From NCBI GenBank assembly GCA_003556835.1, contig PWQG01000210.1, positions 1-41,271 on the forward strand: a stretch of DNA of 41,271 nucleotides, given 5' to 3'. A program made the position numbers and the translations under genes. This document shows positions 19,341 to 28,764 of this stretch, one piece after another. Source of the DNA: Gammaproteobacteria bacterium (GTDB lineage: Bacteria; Pseudomonadota; Gammaproteobacteria; Pseudomonadales; Pseudohongiellaceae). Position 1 is the stretch's first letter; each line of letters opens with the position of its first letter. A model generated the notes under the pieces. It saw nothing but the letters and a program-made list of their open reading frames with translations. It ran no database searches and was not told where the DNA came from.

Positions 19341-21005
19341 CTACATGCCGGGGTAATTGGGCCCACCACCACCTTCCGGCGACACCCAATGGATGTTCTG
19401 GGCGGGATCCTTGATATCACAGGTTTTGCAATGCACACAGTTCTGCGCATTGATCTGGAAGCGCTTTTCTCCCTGATCATCCTCCACCACCTCGTAGACG
19501 GCGGCCGGACAATAGCGCTGCGCCGGTTCATCATACATCGGCAGGTTGTCGCGGATAGGCACATCCGCATCCTTCAGCGTCAAGTGGCAGGGCTGATCTT
19601 CGACATGATTGGTATTCGACAGGAACACCGAGGACAGCTTGTCGAAACTGATCTTGCCGTCCGGCTTCGGATACTCGATTTTCGGCGCCTGATCGGCCGG
19701 CTTGAGCTGACTGTGATCGGTACTCTTGTCATGGAAGGTCAGTGGGAATCGACCGGCAAAAATGTTGTGCTCAATGAAGCTGAGACTGCTACCGATCCAG
19801 AATCCGAACTTGTGGAAGCCGGCGCTGAAGTTGCGGGCCTTGTGCAGCTCGGCATACAGATCCGACGTCTTCACCCGATCCATATAATCGCTAAGCTCAT
19901 TGCCTGCCGGAACCTCGTCCTGCTTCAGGGATTCCATGATGGATTCTGCCGCCAGCATGCCCGAGCGCATGGCCGTATGACTGCCCTTGATCTTGGCGGC
20001 GTTGAGTGTGCCGGCGTCACAGCCGACCAGTAGGCCACCGGGGAAAGACATCTTCGGCAGCGAATTGAGACCACCCTTGTTCAGGGCCCGCGCACCGTAG
20101 GTGATACGCTTGCCGTCTTCCAGGTACTGCTTGATCACCGGATGGTGTTTGTATTTCTGGAATTCGTCATAAGGACTGAGGTACGGATTGCTGTAGCCCA
20201 GGTCCACGATCAGACCGACAAACACCTTGTTGTCCTCGGCGTGATAGAGAAAGCCACCACTGGAACCGGCGTAACTGTCGCCGATCATCGGATAACCGGC
20301 CGTATGCACCACCAGGCCTTCCTGGTGTTTTTCCGCGGGGATTTCCCAGATTTCCTTGATGCCGATACCGTAATGCTGGGGGTCACTGTCCTTGTCGAGC
20401 TCGAACCTGGAGATCAACTCCTTGCCCAGATGACCGCGACAGCCCTCGGCAAAAATCGTGTACTTCGCATGGAATTCAAAGCCGGGCTCGAAGGAGTCTT
20501 TTTTCTCCCCCTTGGCATCCACACCCATATCACCGGTAGCCACACCTTTCACACTGCCGTCTTCGTTATAGAGAATCTCGGCCGCAGCAAATCCAGGGAA
20601 CACCTCGGCACCGAGCTCCATCGCCTGCTCACCCAGCCAGCTACACAGATTGCCCAGGGAGATGATGAAATTGCCCTCGTTATGCATCGGTTTGGGCACC
20701 ATGAAGGACGGAAATTTCGTGGATTTTTCCGCGCCTCCGAGATAATAGATATCATCACCGGTGACTGGTGTATTCAGCGGTGCACCACGCTCTTTCCAAT
20801 CGGGGAACAGTTCATTGAGAGCCGATGGTTCGAACACAGCGCCGGAAAGGATGTGGGCACCGATTTCCGAACCTTTCTCCAGCACGCATACGGAAATCTC
20901 CTTCTCCGCCTCGGCGGCCAGTTGCAGCAGCCGGCATGCCGTGGACAGGCCGGCCGGGCCAGCCCCGACAATCACCACATCGACTTCCATTGATTCGCGT
21001 TGCAT
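19341..21005 (-). CDS. Electron transfer flavoprotein-ubiquinone oxidoreductase
   Basis: VDVVIVGAGPAGLSTACRLLQLA; FEPSALNELFPDWKERGAPLNTPV; C-terminal 4Fe-4S NAQNCVHCKTCDIKDPAQNIHWVSPEGGGGPNYPGM. Start chosen at ATG 21003-21005. Confidence 0.96.
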   Translation of the reverse strand: MQRESMEVDVVIVGAGPAGLSTACRLLQLAAEAEKEISVCVLEKGSEIGAHILSGAVFEPSALNELFPDWKERGAPLNTPVTGDDIYYLGGAEKSTKFPSFMVPKPMHNEGNFIISLGNLCSWLGEQAMELGAEVFPGFAAAEILYNEDGSVKGVATGDMGVDAKGEKKDSFEPGFEFHAKYTIFAEGCRGHLGKELISRFELDKDSDPQHYGIGIKEIWEIPAEKHQEGLVVHTAGYPMIGDSYAGSSGGFLYHAEDNKVFVGLIVDLGYSNPYLSPYDEFQKYKHHPVIKQYLEDGKRITYGARALNKGGLNSLPKMSFPGGLLVGCDAGTLNAAKIKGSHTAMRSGMLAAESIMESLKQDEVPAGNELSDYMDRVKTSDLYAELHKARNFSAGFHKFGFWIGSSLSFIEHNIFAGRFPLTFHDKSTDHSQLKPADQAPKIEYPKPDGKISFDKLSSVFLSNTNHVEDQPCHLTLKDADVPIRDNLPMYDEPAQRYCPAAVYEVVEDDQGEKRFQINAQNCVHCKTCDIKDPAQNIHWVSPEGGGGPNYPGM

Positions 21006-21170
21006 AGATTCGGCTCTCCCTTCAGACACCGGAGCGCCCGGGCCTGTTGCAGTTGATGAATGATACGACCCGCGAGGATATCGAACGATCGCTCGGCAAG
21101 TCCAGCTGTATCCCGCCATTATGCTGAAACCGCGGGAAAAGCGCAAAAGCAGACGGTGTCCGGCTGGTCA

Positions 21171-22067
21171 TCAGACGCAGCGTTCCAGTGCCGCTCCAAC
21201 CTCTACTTCCTGGAACGTGAAACCGGCCGTCTCCAGCCGCGCCGGCAACACGCGCTGCCCATTGAGCAGCAAGCGGTCACCCATTTCCCCGAACATCACC
21301 CGCACCAACCAGGCCGGCATTGGCATCAACCGGGGCCGTTTCAGCGCAGCGGCCAGCTCTTTTGTAAACTCTTCGTTGGTGACCGGCTGCGGCGCGGTGA
21401 CATTGAACGCCCCTTCATGCTCGGCGTTGTCAGCCAGGAACAACAGGGCAGCAACCACATCGTCCACATGCACCCAGGACATATATTGTTCTCCCGAGCC
21501 AATTCGTCCTCCGAGCCCCATCCTGAATGGCAACAGGAGTTTTTTCAGCATGCCCTCGCCGTTCCCCAGGACCACGCCCAATCGGGCAATACAGGTCCGT
21601 ACACCCTGTGCTTCCGCTTTGCGCGCTTCGGCCTCCCATTGCTTGCAGAGCTCGTGACTGAATTCACTACGAGCTCGCGACTCCTCAGTCAGCGGCGTGT
21701 CGTCACCGGCGCCATAAAAACCGATCGCCGATGCACTGATCAGGCAATGCGGCTTTTGCTCCAGACGCTGGAGCAATTCGATCATATCCCTGGTCACCCG
21801 CAACCGGCTTTGCAACAGCTCCTGCTTGCGTGCTGCAGTCCAGCGACGGTCGGCGATGGGGGCTCCGGCCAGGTTCACCAGAGCATCCACTGCGGTGGCG
21901 GGGTCGATCTCCTCAAGATCCCGCACCAGCTCGACGTCCGGACCCAGACGACGACGCGCTGCCGCATAATCCCGCGTCAGCACAGTCACGGAATCGCCGC
22001 GCCGCAACAGCTCTGCAGTCAATCGCGATCCCACAAACCCGGTACCGCCGCTAATCAGAAAATGCAT
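21171..22067 (-). CDS. TIGR01777-type NAD-dependent epimerase/dehydratase (YfcH-like)
   Basis: MHFLISGGTGFVGSRLTAELLRRGDSVTVLTR; VNLAGAPIADRRWTAARKQELLQSR; SASAIGFYGAGDD; VRVMFGEMGDRLLLNGQRVLPARL. Confidence 0.94.
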   Translation of the reverse strand: MHFLISGGTGFVGSRLTAELLRRGDSVTVLTRDYAAARRRLGPDVELVRDLEEIDPATAVDALVNLAGAPIADRRWTAARKQELLQSRLRVTRDMIELLQRLEQKPHCLISASAIGFYGAGDDTPLTEESRARSEFSHELCKQWEAEARKAEAQGVRTCIARLGVVLGNGEGMLKKLLLPFRMGLGGRIGSGEQYMSWVHVDDVVAALLFLADNAEHEGAFNVTAPQPVTNEEFTKELAAALKRPRLMPMPAWLVRVMFGEMGDRLLLNGQRVLPARLETAGFTFQEVEVGAALERCV

Positions 22068-22243
22068 ACCGACCTCTCAAACAGAATGTATTGCCATCAT
22101 AACCGTGTAGTCTCCAGCCTGCCATCGGAAACGCCGCGAATGTGGCAGAAATGCCCTTGGAAAATCACATAATGTTACAACTGCAAGTTCCTGTTTTTGC
22201 TACTATTGCCGTCACATAAAGACCTAGCCCCACCGGAGTCAGA

Positions 22244-24454
22244 ATGCCAATCAGATGCACCGGACCGCTTTTTGCCGGACGAATCCCCTTTGCCCTCGCC
22301 ACCATTGTGGTCGGCATCCACTCAGCCCAAGTCGCAAATGCAAGCGCAGTGGTCGAGCAGCCCCTGCTGCCTGAAGCGTCGGAAACGGTTCCCTCAGCCC
22401 CCCCACTGGACGCTCCCACTGACTCCACCGTGGTATACCCGGCCACGTTTTTCGCGGCCTACAACCCCTCGTCCGCCAACGATATGATCGACCGAATTCC
22501 CGGTGTTTCCCTGGGTGGTGGCGGCGGTGGTCGTGGTCTCGGCACAGGCGGCGACCTGTTGATCAATGGACAACGTATCGCCGGCAAGGACAACTCCCCC
22601 AGCAATCAGCTCAGCCGCATCGCGGCGCGGGAAGTAGACCGGATAGAAATCATCCGCGGAACCTCGGCCGACCTGGACGTACGCGGCTCGGGCCAGGTGG
22701 TCAATGTTGTACTGCTGGAAGCACACACACGTTCCAGTACTTCGGTCGAGGTCAACGCCGATCACCACCACGACGGCACCGTCCAGCCCGGAGGCTCCGT
22801 CTCCCACAGCAGGCAGGTCGGCGATTTCCAGGCCCTGCTGAACTTTGAAGCGGACCCGCGCTACATGCACCAGATGCGCGATGAATACAATGAAGCGCCA
22901 GATGGCAGCATTCTCGATATCATCGATGAAAGCAATGTGCGTGAACAGACCGCCTATGAACTGAGCAGCACCATGAGTTACCGTACCGGACCTCACACAA
23001 TGCAGCTCAATACCTTGTATGGCGACTCCGCGGCCGAGAGGGATCGATTTCGGGATTTCACAGACTTCCGCACACCGGGAGAAATTGAGCACAGGGCCGA
23101 GAATGAACTCGTAGACTACGATCATTACAACTGGGAAATCGGCGGCGACTATGGTCACGTATTCAATGACGGCGGGCGATTCCAGTTTCTGTTCATCGTC
23201 AATGACCAGACCAGGGATCACGTACGGGAGCGGTTCTCACTGGAAAATCCCCGACTGAGCCCGGAAGAGCGGGACAAATTCCTGTTCATTGAATCCAATC
23301 AACGTACCCGGGAACGGATTGCCCAAAGCAGTTACAGCTGGCGGCTTGCTGACAGTCAGGATATGCAGCTTGGCCTGGAGCGCGCCCAGACCATCCTCGA
23401 CTCCAGTCTTTTTGTCGGCAATGCCCGCGGCTCTTCCGATCCCGATCCACGGTATGGCAACCTTCCGCCCATGGACCACATCACCAACCCAGGCTCCACG
23501 GTTGAAGAAATGCGCTACGAAGGTTTTGCCATACACAACTGGACACTTAGTGACCGTATGAGCCTGGAGAGCAGCGTGGTCTACGAAACCTCCGAGATCG
23601 CGCAGTCCGGCCAGGTCAGTCAGACCCGAGACTTCAATTTCATTCGCCCGAGCATCGACTATCGCTTCAACGTGACCAATCAGTTTCAGGTACGGGCCAC
23701 TGTTGAGCGCCAGGTATCCCAGCTGAGCTTCGCCAACTTCTCGGCCACAGTAAACACCTCTGACACCGAACGTGATGCCGATGCTGGCAACCCCGACCTG
23801 GTGCCGGACAAGGAAATGCGTTACGAACTGACCCTGGAATATCGCCTGCCGGAGGACAGCGGAGTGCTCAGTTCCCGATTCTTCCTGCGTGATATCGAAG
23901 ACCATATCGGCAAAATCGATGCCTCGCCCAGCCCTGACCGGCCACTGTCGGCAGACGGTAATGTCGGCCGGGCACAACGCTGGGGGGTTTACCTGGATGC
24001 CAGCACGCGGCTGGGCTACCTGGGACTGCCAGATGCCCTGGTGTCATCCAGCCTCAACATTTTTGATTCGAAAATCACCGATCCCTTCCTGGGCACTGAA
24101 GAACGGATCAACAGTCGGGGCAATGCCAGCCTGGACTTCCGTCACGATGTCACCGGCCTCGGCCTGAACTACGGGTTCTCTTATCGTTATCCGTTTAATG
24201 GCGGCCGCTACGATATTGATATCGCCACCATCACGCGCAATGACAGATCAGAGTCCCTCTCCATGTTCGTGTCGAAAACGGCTTTCGACGGCGTGACTTT
24301 CCGCCTGGAATCGACCAACACACTGAACAGTGAAAGCTGCCGGGAGCGGAGACGCTTCACCGGCACTACCATGGAAGGTAATCTGCGTGAAATCGAGCAT
24401 TCCTGCGCCACCAGCGGTCGCAAGCTGGCACTGAAGGTGCGTACAACCTTCTGA
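22244..24454 (+). CDS. TonB-dependent receptor-like outer membrane protein
   Basis: Signal-peptide-like N-terminus; plug motifs NDMIDRIPGVSL, DLLINGQRIAGKDNSPSNQLSRIAAREVDRIEIIRGTSADLDVRGSGQVVNVVL; beta-rich barrel ending in aromatic F (KVRTTF). Confidence 0.88.
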   Translation: MPIRCTGPLFAGRIPFALATIVVGIHSAQVANASAVVEQPLLPEASETVPSAPPLDAPTDSTVVYPATFFAAYNPSSANDMIDRIPGVSLGGGGGGRGLGTGGDLLINGQRIAGKDNSPSNQLSRIAAREVDRIEIIRGTSADLDVRGSGQVVNVVLLEAHTRSSTSVEVNADHHHDGTVQPGGSVSHSRQVGDFQALLNFEADPRYMHQMRDEYNEAPDGSILDIIDESNVREQTAYELSSTMSYRTGPHTMQLNTLYGDSAAERDRFRDFTDFRTPGEIEHRAENELVDYDHYNWEIGGDYGHVFNDGGRFQFLFIVNDQTRDHVRERFSLENPRLSPEERDKFLFIESNQRTRERIAQSSYSWRLADSQDMQLGLERAQTILDSSLFVGNARGSSDPDPRYGNLPPMDHITNPGSTVEEMRYEGFAIHNWTLSDRMSLESSVVYETSEIAQSGQVSQTRDFNFIRPSIDYRFNVTNQFQVRATVERQVSQLSFANFSATVNTSDTERDADAGNPDLVPDKEMRYELTLEYRLPEDSGVLSSRFFLRDIEDHIGKIDASPSPDRPLSADGNVGRAQRWGVYLDASTRLGYLGLPDALVSSSLNIFDSKITDPFLGTEERINSRGNASLDFRHDVTGLGLNYGFSYRYPFNGGRYDIDIATITRNDRSESLSMFVSKTAFDGVTFRLESTNTLNSESCRERRRFTGTTMEGNLREIEHSCATSGRKLALKVRTTF

Positions 24455-24505
24455 TTACCGTCATTCGAGAGCGGCAGTGATACCTGCTCCCATCAGGCAG
24501 CAATG

Positions 24506-24540
24506 AAAAGCCGGCCCGCCCTCGCGAGCCGGCTTTTTTT
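24506..24540. terminator. Bidirectional terminator between the TonB receptor (+) and methyltransferase (-)
   Basis: AAAAGCCGGC...GCCGGCTTTTTTT; the minus-strand gene's stop codon (24540-24542) abuts the hairpin. Confidence 0.88.
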
Positions 24541-25262
24541 CATGGCTTGCTGAAGATGAACATATGCTGCCAGGGAAGGAAATCGAGCGTATCATCCCAG
24601 TGCAGATCAAACACACTCATCTCCCGCACCACCTGTACCTCGGTCATCTTGTGCAGCGGTCGGATGGGAACAGAAGGATCCTCGCCCCGGTACTCGATCA
24701 GGATGACGCGACCACCCGGCTTCAGGGAATCAACAACACCTTTCATCATCTCCCAAGGATGAGAAAATTCATGATAGGCATCTACCATCAACACCACATC
24801 CACGGCGTTCTCGGGTAATGCCGGATCATCAATGGCGCCGAGCACTGTCTCGACATTCCTCACTGCTTCCTCTTCAATCCGCTCTTCCATAATGGCCAGC
24901 ATTTCGGGCTGTATATCCGTCGCCAGCACCCGCCCTTCCGGCACCTGTTCAGCAATACGGAAGGCAAAGTAACCGGTCCCCGCACCAATATCCGCCACCA
25001 CATCGTCAGGGCGGAGGTTCATATTGGCCACCACTTCATCCGGCATTTCCTCATGAGTTCGCTGGGGCCGCTCGAGCCAGTCAGCAGCCTGGTGCCCCAT
25101 GACTCCGGAGATCTCGCGCCCCATGTAGAATTTACCGATACCGCCCTCACTGCGATCGGGCGCATGCTCATACCCCGGATGTTCGTAATCGGCGGCATGA
25201 CCCAGCAATGGCGACAGTACCAGCATTCCCGCTACAAGGATGGTTCGGGTCATATACTTCAT
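24540..25262 (-). CDS. Secreted SAM-dependent methyltransferase
   Basis: MKYMTRTILVAGMLVLSPLLGHAADYEHPGYEHAPDRSEGG signal peptide; VVADIGAGTGYFAFRIAEQVPEGRVLATDIQPEM motif I; VLMVDAYHEFSHPWEMM. Confidence 0.9.
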   Translation of the reverse strand: MKYMTRTILVAGMLVLSPLLGHAADYEHPGYEHAPDRSEGGIGKFYMGREISGVMGHQAADWLERPQRTHEEMPDEVVANMNLRPDDVVADIGAGTGYFAFRIAEQVPEGRVLATDIQPEMLAIMEERIEEEAVRNVETVLGAIDDPALPENAVDVVLMVDAYHEFSHPWEMMKGVVDSLKPGGRVILIEYRGEDPSVPIRPLHKMTEVQVVREMSVFDLHWDDTLDFLPWQHMFIFSKP

Positions 25263-25402
25263 GTTCTTTATCTCCTGGTGGCAAGACTGTGCTTCGATTG
25301 TACGCCATCCTCGCGACCAGACCAGTCCGGAACTCTCCTCCCGCCGTTTCACCATGGTAGACTCCGTGCTTTGTTCTTATACAGGGTATCGGGAGAGTGA
25401 AG

Positions 25403-26587
25403 ATGAGTCAGGTACTGGAAGGCATCCGGGTGCTGGATTTCGGTCGCTATATTGCCGGACCATTCTGCGCCAGTATGTTGGCGGATTTTGGTGCAGAAGT
25501 GATCCGCATCGAGAAAGTGGACGGTAGCGAGGACCGCTTCCTTTCACCGGTCAGTGAGCAGGGTGACGGTGCTCTGTTCCTGCAGATGGGTCGCAACAAA
25601 CGCGGACTGACCCTGAACCCGATGAAACCGGAAGGACGCGAGGTGGTGAAAAAACTGGTGGCGACCGCCGATGTGGTTGTGGCCAATCTGCCTCCCGACA
25701 CCCTGAAGGCAATGGGCCTGGACTACGACAGCCTCACCGCAGTGAAACCGGATATCATACTCACCATGATTTCGGCATTTGGCAGCGGTGGCCCCTACAG
25801 CAACCGGATAGGCTTCGACGGACTGGGCCAGGCCATGTCCGGCGCCATGTACATGTCCGGCACCCCGGAACAACCGGTGAAGTCCTATGCCCCGTATGTG
25901 GACTTCACCACGGCAAGTTTCAGCGCCTTCGGTACCCTGGCCGCCTTGCTGGAGCGCCAGAAAACCGGCCAGGGACAGATCGTGGAAGGTTCCCTGTTCA
26001 GCTCCGCCCTTACCCTGATGAACGGTACACTGATCGAACAGGGCATGATCCAGCGCGACCGCAAACCGACCCTGAACCGATCACAGACCTCCGGGCCCGC
26101 CGATACCTTCCGTACCCGTGATGGCTGGGTACTGATCCAATCCGTGGGTGGTCCCCTGTTCGAACGTTGGGCGAAGTTGATGGGAGAGCCGGAATGGCTG
26201 GAGGATTCACGTTTCCAGAGTGACATCAGCCGCGGTGACAATGGCGCCCTCATCAGTGAGCGACTGGCGGCCTGGTGCGCCGAACGCACATCCGCCGAAG
26301 TGCTGGAAGCAATGGAAGCAGCCCGTATTCCGGCCGGCCCGGTGATGACGCCACAGCAGGCCCTGGATGACCCGCATGCCGCGGCCCGGAACCTGTTCCA
26401 GCAGATGGAGTATCCCGGGGCCGATCGACCTGCCCCTGTGATGGATACCCCGGTCAGCCTTTCCCGCACACCGGGACAGGTCCGCGACCGTGCTCCCACG
26501 CTCGGGGAACACACCGACCGGATCATGGCTGAGCTGGGATACTCCCCGGATCAGATCAGCGAACTGCGTGACAAACGGGTGATCTAG
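25403..26587 (+). CDS. CaiB/BaiF family CoA-transferase
   Basis: LEGIRVLDFGRYIAGPFCASMLADFGAEVIRIEKVDGSEDRF; GRNKRGLTLNPMKPEGREVVKKLV; DGLGQAMSGAMYMSG. Confidence 0.94.
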   Translation: MSQVLEGIRVLDFGRYIAGPFCASMLADFGAEVIRIEKVDGSEDRFLSPVSEQGDGALFLQMGRNKRGLTLNPMKPEGREVVKKLVATADVVVANLPPDTLKAMGLDYDSLTAVKPDIILTMISAFGSGGPYSNRIGFDGLGQAMSGAMYMSGTPEQPVKSYAPYVDFTTASFSAFGTLAALLERQKTGQGQIVEGSLFSSALTLMNGTLIEQGMIQRDRKPTLNRSQTSGPADTFRTRDGWVLIQSVGGPLFERWAKLMGEPEWLEDSRFQSDISRGDNGALISERLAAWCAERTSAEVLEAMEAARIPAGPVMTPQQALDDPHAAARNLFQQMEYPGADRPAPVMDTPVSLSRTPGQVRDRAPTLGEHTDRIMAELGYSPDQISELRDKRVI

Positions 26588-26598
26588 CGGGTCTGAAC

Positions 26599-26619
26599 AG
26601 GTCGGGCTGTGCCCGACCT
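26599..26619. terminator. Hairpin between convergent genes, possible terminator
   Basis: AGGTCGGGC-TGT-GCCCGACCT perfect 9-bp stem directly after the minus-strand stop; no strong U tract on either side. Confidence 0.4.
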
Positions 26620-27363
26620 TCACTTCATCGTGAAACCCTGTTCGGCAAGAAATTCCCGCATATGGGGTCGGGCTTTTTCACTGAGCAGGGTTGCCACCTG
26701 TTCAGACCAGGGTGTTCCATGTCCGCCACCGGTGCGGCTGCGGTAATAGGCCTTGATCTCTTCATCATAAGCGGCAATGGCCTCCTCATCCCCATCATCC
26801 CCATATACGTCTTCCTTGAGGATGACCGGCAATGGCAGACGCGGCTTGGGCTCCGGATCCTGATCCGGGTAACCGAGACAGAGTCCGAACACCGGATAGA
26901 CGCCGCGCGGCAGCTCCAGGAGGTCGGATACAAGACGCGGATTATTGCGGATCCCACCGATATAGCAGATGCCCAGGCCCACCGATTCGGCCGCCACCAC
27001 CAGATTCTGGGCCATCAGCGCCGCATCCACGGTGGCAATGATGAAGTGTTCGGTATAATCGCCGGAGAATGGTTTGCCATACTTTTCACAGTACCGTCCG
27101 GCGCGCTTGAGGTCACCGCAGAAGACCAGAAACTCAGCGGCACTGGCCACGTAGGGCTGCTTGCCGGCAAAATTGGCCAGCTTGTCCCGCTTTTCTGTAT
27201 TACGGACACGGATGATGGTGGCGCCCTGCAGAAAACTGGAGGTGGCGGCACACTGCCCTGCCAGCAGGATTTCCTGGAACAGCTCCTCCTCAATCGGCCT
27301 GTCGGTGAATTTACGGATACTGCGATGGGCTCGCAGCAGCTCCAGGTTTTCGTTATGACTCAT
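26620..27363 (-). CDS. Nitroreductase family NAD(P)H-dependent oxidoreductase (NfsA/NfrA-like)
   Basis: NLELLRAHRSIRKFTDRPIEEELFQEILLAGQCAATSSFLQGATIIRV; GLGICYIGGIRNNPRLVSDLLELPRGVYPVFGLCLGYPDQ. Confidence 0.93.
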   Translation of the reverse strand: MSHNENLELLRAHRSIRKFTDRPIEEELFQEILLAGQCAATSSFLQGATIIRVRNTEKRDKLANFAGKQPYVASAAEFLVFCGDLKRAGRYCEKYGKPFSGDYTEHFIIATVDAALMAQNLVVAAESVGLGICYIGGIRNNPRLVSDLLELPRGVYPVFGLCLGYPDQDPEPKPRLPLPVILKEDVYGDDGDEEAIAAYDEEIKAYYRSRTGGGHGTPWSEQVATLLSEKARPHMREFLAEQGFTMK

Positions 27364-27376
27364 CTTGCTCCCCTGC

Positions 27377-28627
27377 TCAGTCTTCTGTTCGCGACAGTAA
27401 AAGGCTCATGAATTCCGGCACCACATCATTGGCCAGGCGGGTATCGGCGTTGAACATGACCACCAGTCCCAGATCGAGCTCCGGAATCAGCAGCAGCTCG
27501 GAACGGAAACCACGCACACCACCACCATGATGGATGATGCGCAGGCCCGAGTAATCAAAAACCCGCCAGCCAACTCCGTACCAGGCCCGGTCCATACCGG
27601 GCCAGCGATTGAAATAACTGCCGCGCGGCGTTTCCACCACCGGGGTATGTTGCATTGCCAGTACCGAATGCGGCAACACGTCCGGCATGGCACCGAGGTT
27701 GGCCTGGGCCCAGCGGATCATGTCCAGCACACTGGCATTGATGCCGGATGCCGGCCCCACGGTGAAATAGGCTGGGTTGATGGTGGACACGCCCCACTGT
27801 CCATTGCCCCGGTACTGGTGCGGCGCACTGGCATTGGAATCGGCCCGGAAGTCGTCCAGGGTCATGGAGGCACGTTGCATCTCCAGAGGCCCGAAAATCC
27901 GGTCCCTGACGTAGTCCTCGTAACTGGTGCCCATGCTGACCTCAACCACATCTGCGATCAGTGAGAACACCACATTCTGATAGCCATAACAACGGCCGGG
28001 CGGGCAGACAGTGGGAATCTCATGGAACTTCGCCTTGATGCCTTCGTAGGCAACGCCGGCATCAAGCATATTGGAAAAAGCGTGGGGCATCAGGCCACTG
28101 GAATGACTCATGATGTGTTTCAAGGTCATCTGTTGGCTGGAGACATCCGTGCCGATCGAGTACTGCGGCAGGATGTTGACAATGGGCATGTCCCAGCTGT
28201 GGAGCTGTTGATCGACCAGTTGGGAGGCGACGGTACCGGCAAAGGTCTTGGATACCGAGGCAATACGGAAAATGGTATCGGGCTCGACGGGCGCCTGGCT
28301 GTCCAGGTCCCGCACGCCCCAGGTCTGAAGATCGAGGATCCCCGCGGAATTGACAATGGCAATCGCCACGCCGGGGACACTAGCCTCCTGCATCTCGTCG
28401 CGCAGCCAATTGGTATAGGGTGTGAAATCGCGCATTGACGCGCTGACCGGTGCCGGTGCCGGGAAATGGATCTGGGGAATGGCCGAAGCCGGTGTCGATG
28501 CCAGTCCTCCCGACAGATCCATGGCTGCCTGCTCGGGAAACGGTTTTGCCGCCAGAACGGGAGAGAACAGCAGGAGCAGGAAAACAGTATTTCGGCGTAG
28601 CGATCGCAAGCTTATGTCTGGCAACAT
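27377..28627 (-). CDS. Secreted serine hydrolase (class C beta-lactamase/esterase-like)
   Basis: SxxK in IASVSKTFAGTV; YxN in YGYQNVVFSLI; HGG in RIIHHGGGVRGFRSELLLIPE; signal peptide after the ATG at 28625-28627. Confidence 0.92.
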   Translation of the reverse strand: MLPDISLRSLRRNTVFLLLLFSPVLAAKPFPEQAAMDLSGGLASTPASAIPQIHFPAPAPVSASMRDFTPYTNWLRDEMQEASVPGVAIAIVNSAGILDLQTWGVRDLDSQAPVEPDTIFRIASVSKTFAGTVASQLVDQQLHSWDMPIVNILPQYSIGTDVSSQQMTLKHIMSHSSGLMPHAFSNMLDAGVAYEGIKAKFHEIPTVCPPGRCYGYQNVVFSLIADVVEVSMGTSYEDYVRDRIFGPLEMQRASMTLDDFRADSNASAPHQYRGNGQWGVSTINPAYFTVGPASGINASVLDMIRWAQANLGAMPDVLPHSVLAMQHTPVVETPRGSYFNRWPGMDRAWYGVGWRVFDYSGLRIIHHGGGVRGFRSELLLIPELDLGLVVMFNADTRLANDVVPEFMSLLLSRTED

Positions 28628-28695
28628 GCTGGCCCTGCGTTTCTGGTTCGTTGGCGGGTGAGGTGAAGCCCTGAAAACTATCACGTTCCTCGGAC

Positions 28696-28723
28696 AAAAA
28701 AAAGCCGACCCGCAGGTCGGCTT
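28696..28723 (-). terminator. Terminator of the HtrA-family gene
   Basis: Minus strand AAGCCGACCtgcgGGTCGGCTTTTTTTTT; lies just downstream of the stop at 28765. Confidence 0.88.
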
Positions 28724-28764
28724 GAAGCAAAGGCACAGCCAGAGGAGCCCCTTCCAAAAAACGC

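Noticed and set aside
22394-23977. Minus-strand ORFs (275 and 246 aa) within the TonB receptor gene
   Set aside because: No domain signal and wholly antisense to a coherent receptor ORF; not treated as an overlapping-gene candidate.
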